Shown one piece after another: positions 6,023-8,323 of a stretch of 8,323 nucleotides of DNA. The DNA lies in NCBI GenBank assembly GCA_963933885.1, contig CAWVWF010000162.1, positions 1 through 8,323 of the forward strand. The letters run 5' to 3'. The notes beneath the pieces are model-generated. The model ran no database searches. It was not told where the DNA came from and saw only the letters and a list, made by a program, of their open reading frames with translations. The DNA comes from CAWVWF01 sp963933885. GTDB lineage: Bacteria; Bacteroidota; Bacteroidia; Flavobacteriales_C; GCA-002722245. How positions within the stretch are numbered: the first letter of the stretch is position 1; each line of letters opens with the position of its first letter. Made by a program: the position numbers and the translations under genes.

Positions 6023-7999
6023 ATGATGAAAATAAATTTCAAAATCTTTTTTTCTAAATCAAACTTGATCTATTTGATCATATTTTCATTTTTCGTTCTG
6101 GGGATGATTTTCCCAGAATTGTTCTGGGCCACAAACGACCTCTCCTTTTTACCATTTAAAATAGTTATTCCTGTATTAATAATTGTATTAATATATGTTC
6201 TTAACAAGAACAGCAAACCACTTTTTTTAATTCCGAAAACCAAAGGATCATTACCTATTTTAGTTCTAGCTACTTTTTCAATGATAGGAATATGTGTTTT
6301 ATTCCCAATATCATTTGACTTTTATGGAGATGCATTTTATATAAAAAAGACACTTGAAGGTTATGCAAACATCTGGGATCCGAATGTAACAACACAAATA
6401 TTTCAACCAGATTGGCTAAGTTCAAAAGTAGGACTTGATTCCTTCTATGAACTTATTTTCATAACAAAATACATTACTGGTGAAGATGGTCGTGGTTCTG
6501 TTGCTCTTCTTGAAATTATATTCATGGGAATCTATGCATTTTCATGGATAAAACTAGTCTTGAAAACTATGCCTTCTAGAGCTGGGAAAACAATTTTTTT
6601 GATAATAGGTTTTACTGCTCCAATGTTAAATACATACATGGCTCATTTCGAAACCTATGCATTATCGTACACAGCGAATATAGTTTGGTTTGGATTTTTA
6701 ATTGGATTTTTAATTTCTCCTAAAACTTGGAAACTAATTTTACTGCCATTTTTATTTCTACTTGTTCTTCAGTCGCACATCACCAACTGGATGCATTTCC
6801 CAGGATTAATAATTGCTATACTTTGGTACTTTAAGGACAATCACATTTTGTCGCCTCTGTTTAAAAAGCATTTCAATTGGAAAGGGGTTTCATATTTTGT
6901 ATTTATACCAACTCTCATCGTAGGCGCTTTTGCATACTTTTATGTTTTCGACTCTCATAATGGCCCAAGACTTTATGATCGTATTGATTTTGATGGAACT
7001 GTATTCTTACCATTTTTCACCAATGAAAAAACACCATTAGATCTATATAATTTATTTAGTTTCAACCATATTTGGGATTACTTAACACTTTCATTTTTTT
7101 GGGGAGCTGGTTTAATATTTATGTTAATATTGGCGCTCACAAAATTTAGGAAACAAATAGAATGGAATCATCCAATTGTAATTTGCACTGGTACTTCATT
7201 TACAATTTTATTTGCCATATTTTTCTTTTTAAACCCATTATTGGGTCTTGTAATTGACTGGGATTTATTTTGTACTCCTGGGATTTCAGGTTTGGTTTTT
7301 ACAATGAGCGCCTTTTCAACACTTAAACAAAAAGAAAATACTGATGATTTGAGTGAATTTGTAAATCCTATAATTCTATTGGGATTTTTAGGTAGTCTGT
7401 TTTGGTTTTCTAATAGCAATGCTGAAATCACTCCATACAAAATGCTTTCTTATGGTAAAAGAAATTTTAAAACTTATCGAATTGGGACAAGCACTGAATT
7501 ATTTGAAACTATAAAATATATCAAAGGAGACAGATCTCTACTTGAATTGGATAAGGTCATCAAGGAATTAAAGCCTTTTGCCATTAAAAACAATGATATG
7601 GAATTTGCTAATATTTTATTAGAACGAGCCAAATATCATGCGAAGGTTAAAGATTTCCTTAAAGCAAAGCAAACGCTTGTAGATGCTTTTTCATACAATC
7701 CATTATCCTTCAATATCAGATTCGAATTAATTAAAACTAATTTCTCTTTAAATAAGTTTGATGAAGCACTTCAACAATGTATTTATTTGATTAAAAAAAA
7801 TCATAACAAAAAACAGAAAATAACCCGAATGGCTATCCATATTGCAATAGCTGGAAAACAATTTCAGGAAGCAGCTAATCTTTCCCTCTTTTATAATAAA
7901 ACATGGGGAGACAATCTTGTTATTAAAGAAATTGAAATACGATTGGCAAAGGGAGAAGCAATAGATAAATTGATTGATTTATTTCAACAAAACAAATAA
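6023..7999 (+). CDS. Polytopic membrane protein, GT-C glycosyltransferase-like, with C-terminal TPR region
   Basis: A 658-residue inner-membrane protein with roughly 12 hydrophobic segments (about 13-30, 43-60, 78-95, 160-180, 190-207, 214-231, 237-250, 258-270, 289-308, 352-372, 386-410 and 447-463). These are followed by a soluble region with about three TPR-like helical pairs (about 525-635). The layout resembles GT-C glycosyltransferases that use lipid-linked sugar donors. An acidic motif FDFYGD (D99, D103) follows a membrane segment, as in the first-loop acidic site of that fold, and HFETY (208-212) and DWDLF (412-416) are further polar motifs beside membrane segments. I do not recognise a specific family, and substrate and product are unknown. 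Two ATGs lie in tandem at 6023 and 6026, and the second may be the true leaderless start. A later Met28 would remove the first membrane segment. The gene is divergent from the surface-protein operon and is followed after 12 bp by a paralogue. Confidence 0.85.
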   Translation: MMKINFKIFFSKSNLIYLIIFSFFVLGMIFPELFWATNDLSFLPFKIVIPVLIIVLIYVLNKNSKPLFLIPKTKGSLPILVLATFSMIGICVLFPISFDFYGDAFYIKKTLEGYANIWDPNVTTQIFQPDWLSSKVGLDSFYELIFITKYITGEDGRGSVALLEIIFMGIYAFSWIKLVLKTMPSRAGKTIFLIIGFTAPMLNTYMAHFETYALSYTANIVWFGFLIGFLISPKTWKLILLPFLFLLVLQSHITNWMHFPGLIIAILWYFKDNHILSPLFKKHFNWKGVSYFVFIPTLIVGAFAYFYVFDSHNGPRLYDRIDFDGTVFLPFFTNEKTPLDLYNLFSFNHIWDYLTLSFFWGAGLIFMLILALTKFRKQIEWNHPIVICTGTSFTILFAIFFFLNPLLGLVIDWDLFCTPGISGLVFTMSAFSTLKQKENTDDLSEFVNPIILLGFLGSLFWFSNSNAEITPYKMLSYGKRNFKTYRIGTSTELFETIKYIKGDRSLLELDKVIKELKPFAIKNNDMEFANILLERAKYHAKVKDFLKAKQTLVDAFSYNPLSFNIRFELIKTNFSLNKFDEALQQCIYLIKKNHNKKQKITRMAIHIAIAGKQFQEAANLSLFYNKTWGDNLVIKEIEIRLAKGEAIDKLIDLFQQNK

Positions 8000-8011
8000 T
8001 TCTAATTTGAT

Positions 8012-8323
8012 ATGAATATCCAATTTATGACTCCGTCTAATTCTCGAAAACCGCTATTAATAGTTGCGTTACTTATTTGGTGTTTTTTCTTAATGGGAGA
8101 AATTAGTCCTAATGCTTGGTGGGGGACACATTTCATTCATTTCCTTTCCCCAATTCCTAAATTTTTAATTTTCGGAATTAGCCTCTTAGTGATAGTATTT
8201 GGACATATTATCCTTTCAGAGAAACATGTGAAATACTTTAACCTTAGTAACAAGTCTATTATTTTCATTGCAGTCCTAGGAACTATTTCATTTTTAAATT
8301 TTCCAGTAGAACAAGATTTTTAT
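8012..8323 (+). CDS. Paralogue of the upstream GT-C-like membrane protein (5' part only)
   Basis: The frame is open from ATG 8012 to the right edge, giving 104 residues with no stop. Hydrophobic segments lie at about 14-30, 48-68 and 82-97. The chain aligns with the preceding gene at an offset of 2-3 residues. G29/P33/W37/T39/F44-L45 match G27/P31/W35/T37/F42-L43, and the end, FPVEQDFY (97-104), matches FPISFDFY (94-101), where the acidic motif begins. It is therefore very likely a tandem duplicate in the same operon, 12 bp after the upstream stop. No Shine-Dalgarno site is visible. Met6 (8027) is an alternative start. Whether the rest includes a TPR region cannot be seen. Confidence 0.82.
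   Translation, partial: MNIQFMTPSNSRKPLLIVALLIWCFFLMGEISPNAWWGTHFIHFLSPIPKFLIFGISLLVIVFGHIILSEKHVKYFNLSNKSIIFIAVLGTISFLNFPVEQDFY

Noticed and set aside
7168..7440. 90-codon open frame opposite the membrane-protein gene
   Set aside because: It lies entirely inside a well-supported gene, with no promoter and no recognisable features.

Overview
The window looks like chromosome from a member of the Bacteroidota, most likely a Flavobacteriia-type organism. The evidence is an AT-rich composition, a C-terminal type IX secretion (T9SS) sorting domain, Bacteroidota-type promoter elements (TAnnTTTG with an upstream TTTG) and the absence of Shine-Dalgarno sites before the start codons. It holds three complete genes and one gene cut by the right edge. 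No tRNA, rRNA, CRISPR array, insertion sequence or integrase is visible.

Left part (1-343): no gene is visible. There are two small hairpins, then a strong terminator at 278-324 that ends the leftward operon.

Middle part (344-5802, minus strand): two large cell-surface or secreted proteins, probably co-transcribed from one well-formed promoter at 5825-5856. The first gene (3958-5802) encodes an exported trimeric-fibre-like protein. It has ten 17-residue NTFxG repeats, YadA-like head repeats, a peptidase S74 intramolecular chaperone domain with its Ser/Lys self-cleavage residues, and a C-terminal coiled coil. After 35 bp comes the second gene (344-3922), a 1192-residue modular T9SS substrate. 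It has a signal peptide, seven ~55-residue propeller-like repeats, four ~80-residue HYR/Ig-like repeats, seven ~50-residue Cys-paired repeats and a type A sorting domain. Together they suggest a surface fibre or adhesin pair.

Divergent spacer (5803-6022): the leftward promoter, two copies of a 12-bp palindrome (TTGTT-N2-AACAA) that together form a perfect 13-bp inverted repeat, and a TAATTTTG element almost touching the ATG of the rightward gene. That last arrangement suggests a leaderless transcript.

Right part (6023-8323, plus strand): a polytopic membrane protein with a C-terminal TPR region, organised like GT-C glycosyltransferases. Twelve bases later a second gene begins whose first 104 residues align with the first gene at a nearly constant offset, so the two are tandem paralogues. 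Their substrate cannot be read from the sequence. A link to glycosylation of the neighbouring surface proteins is possible but speculative.
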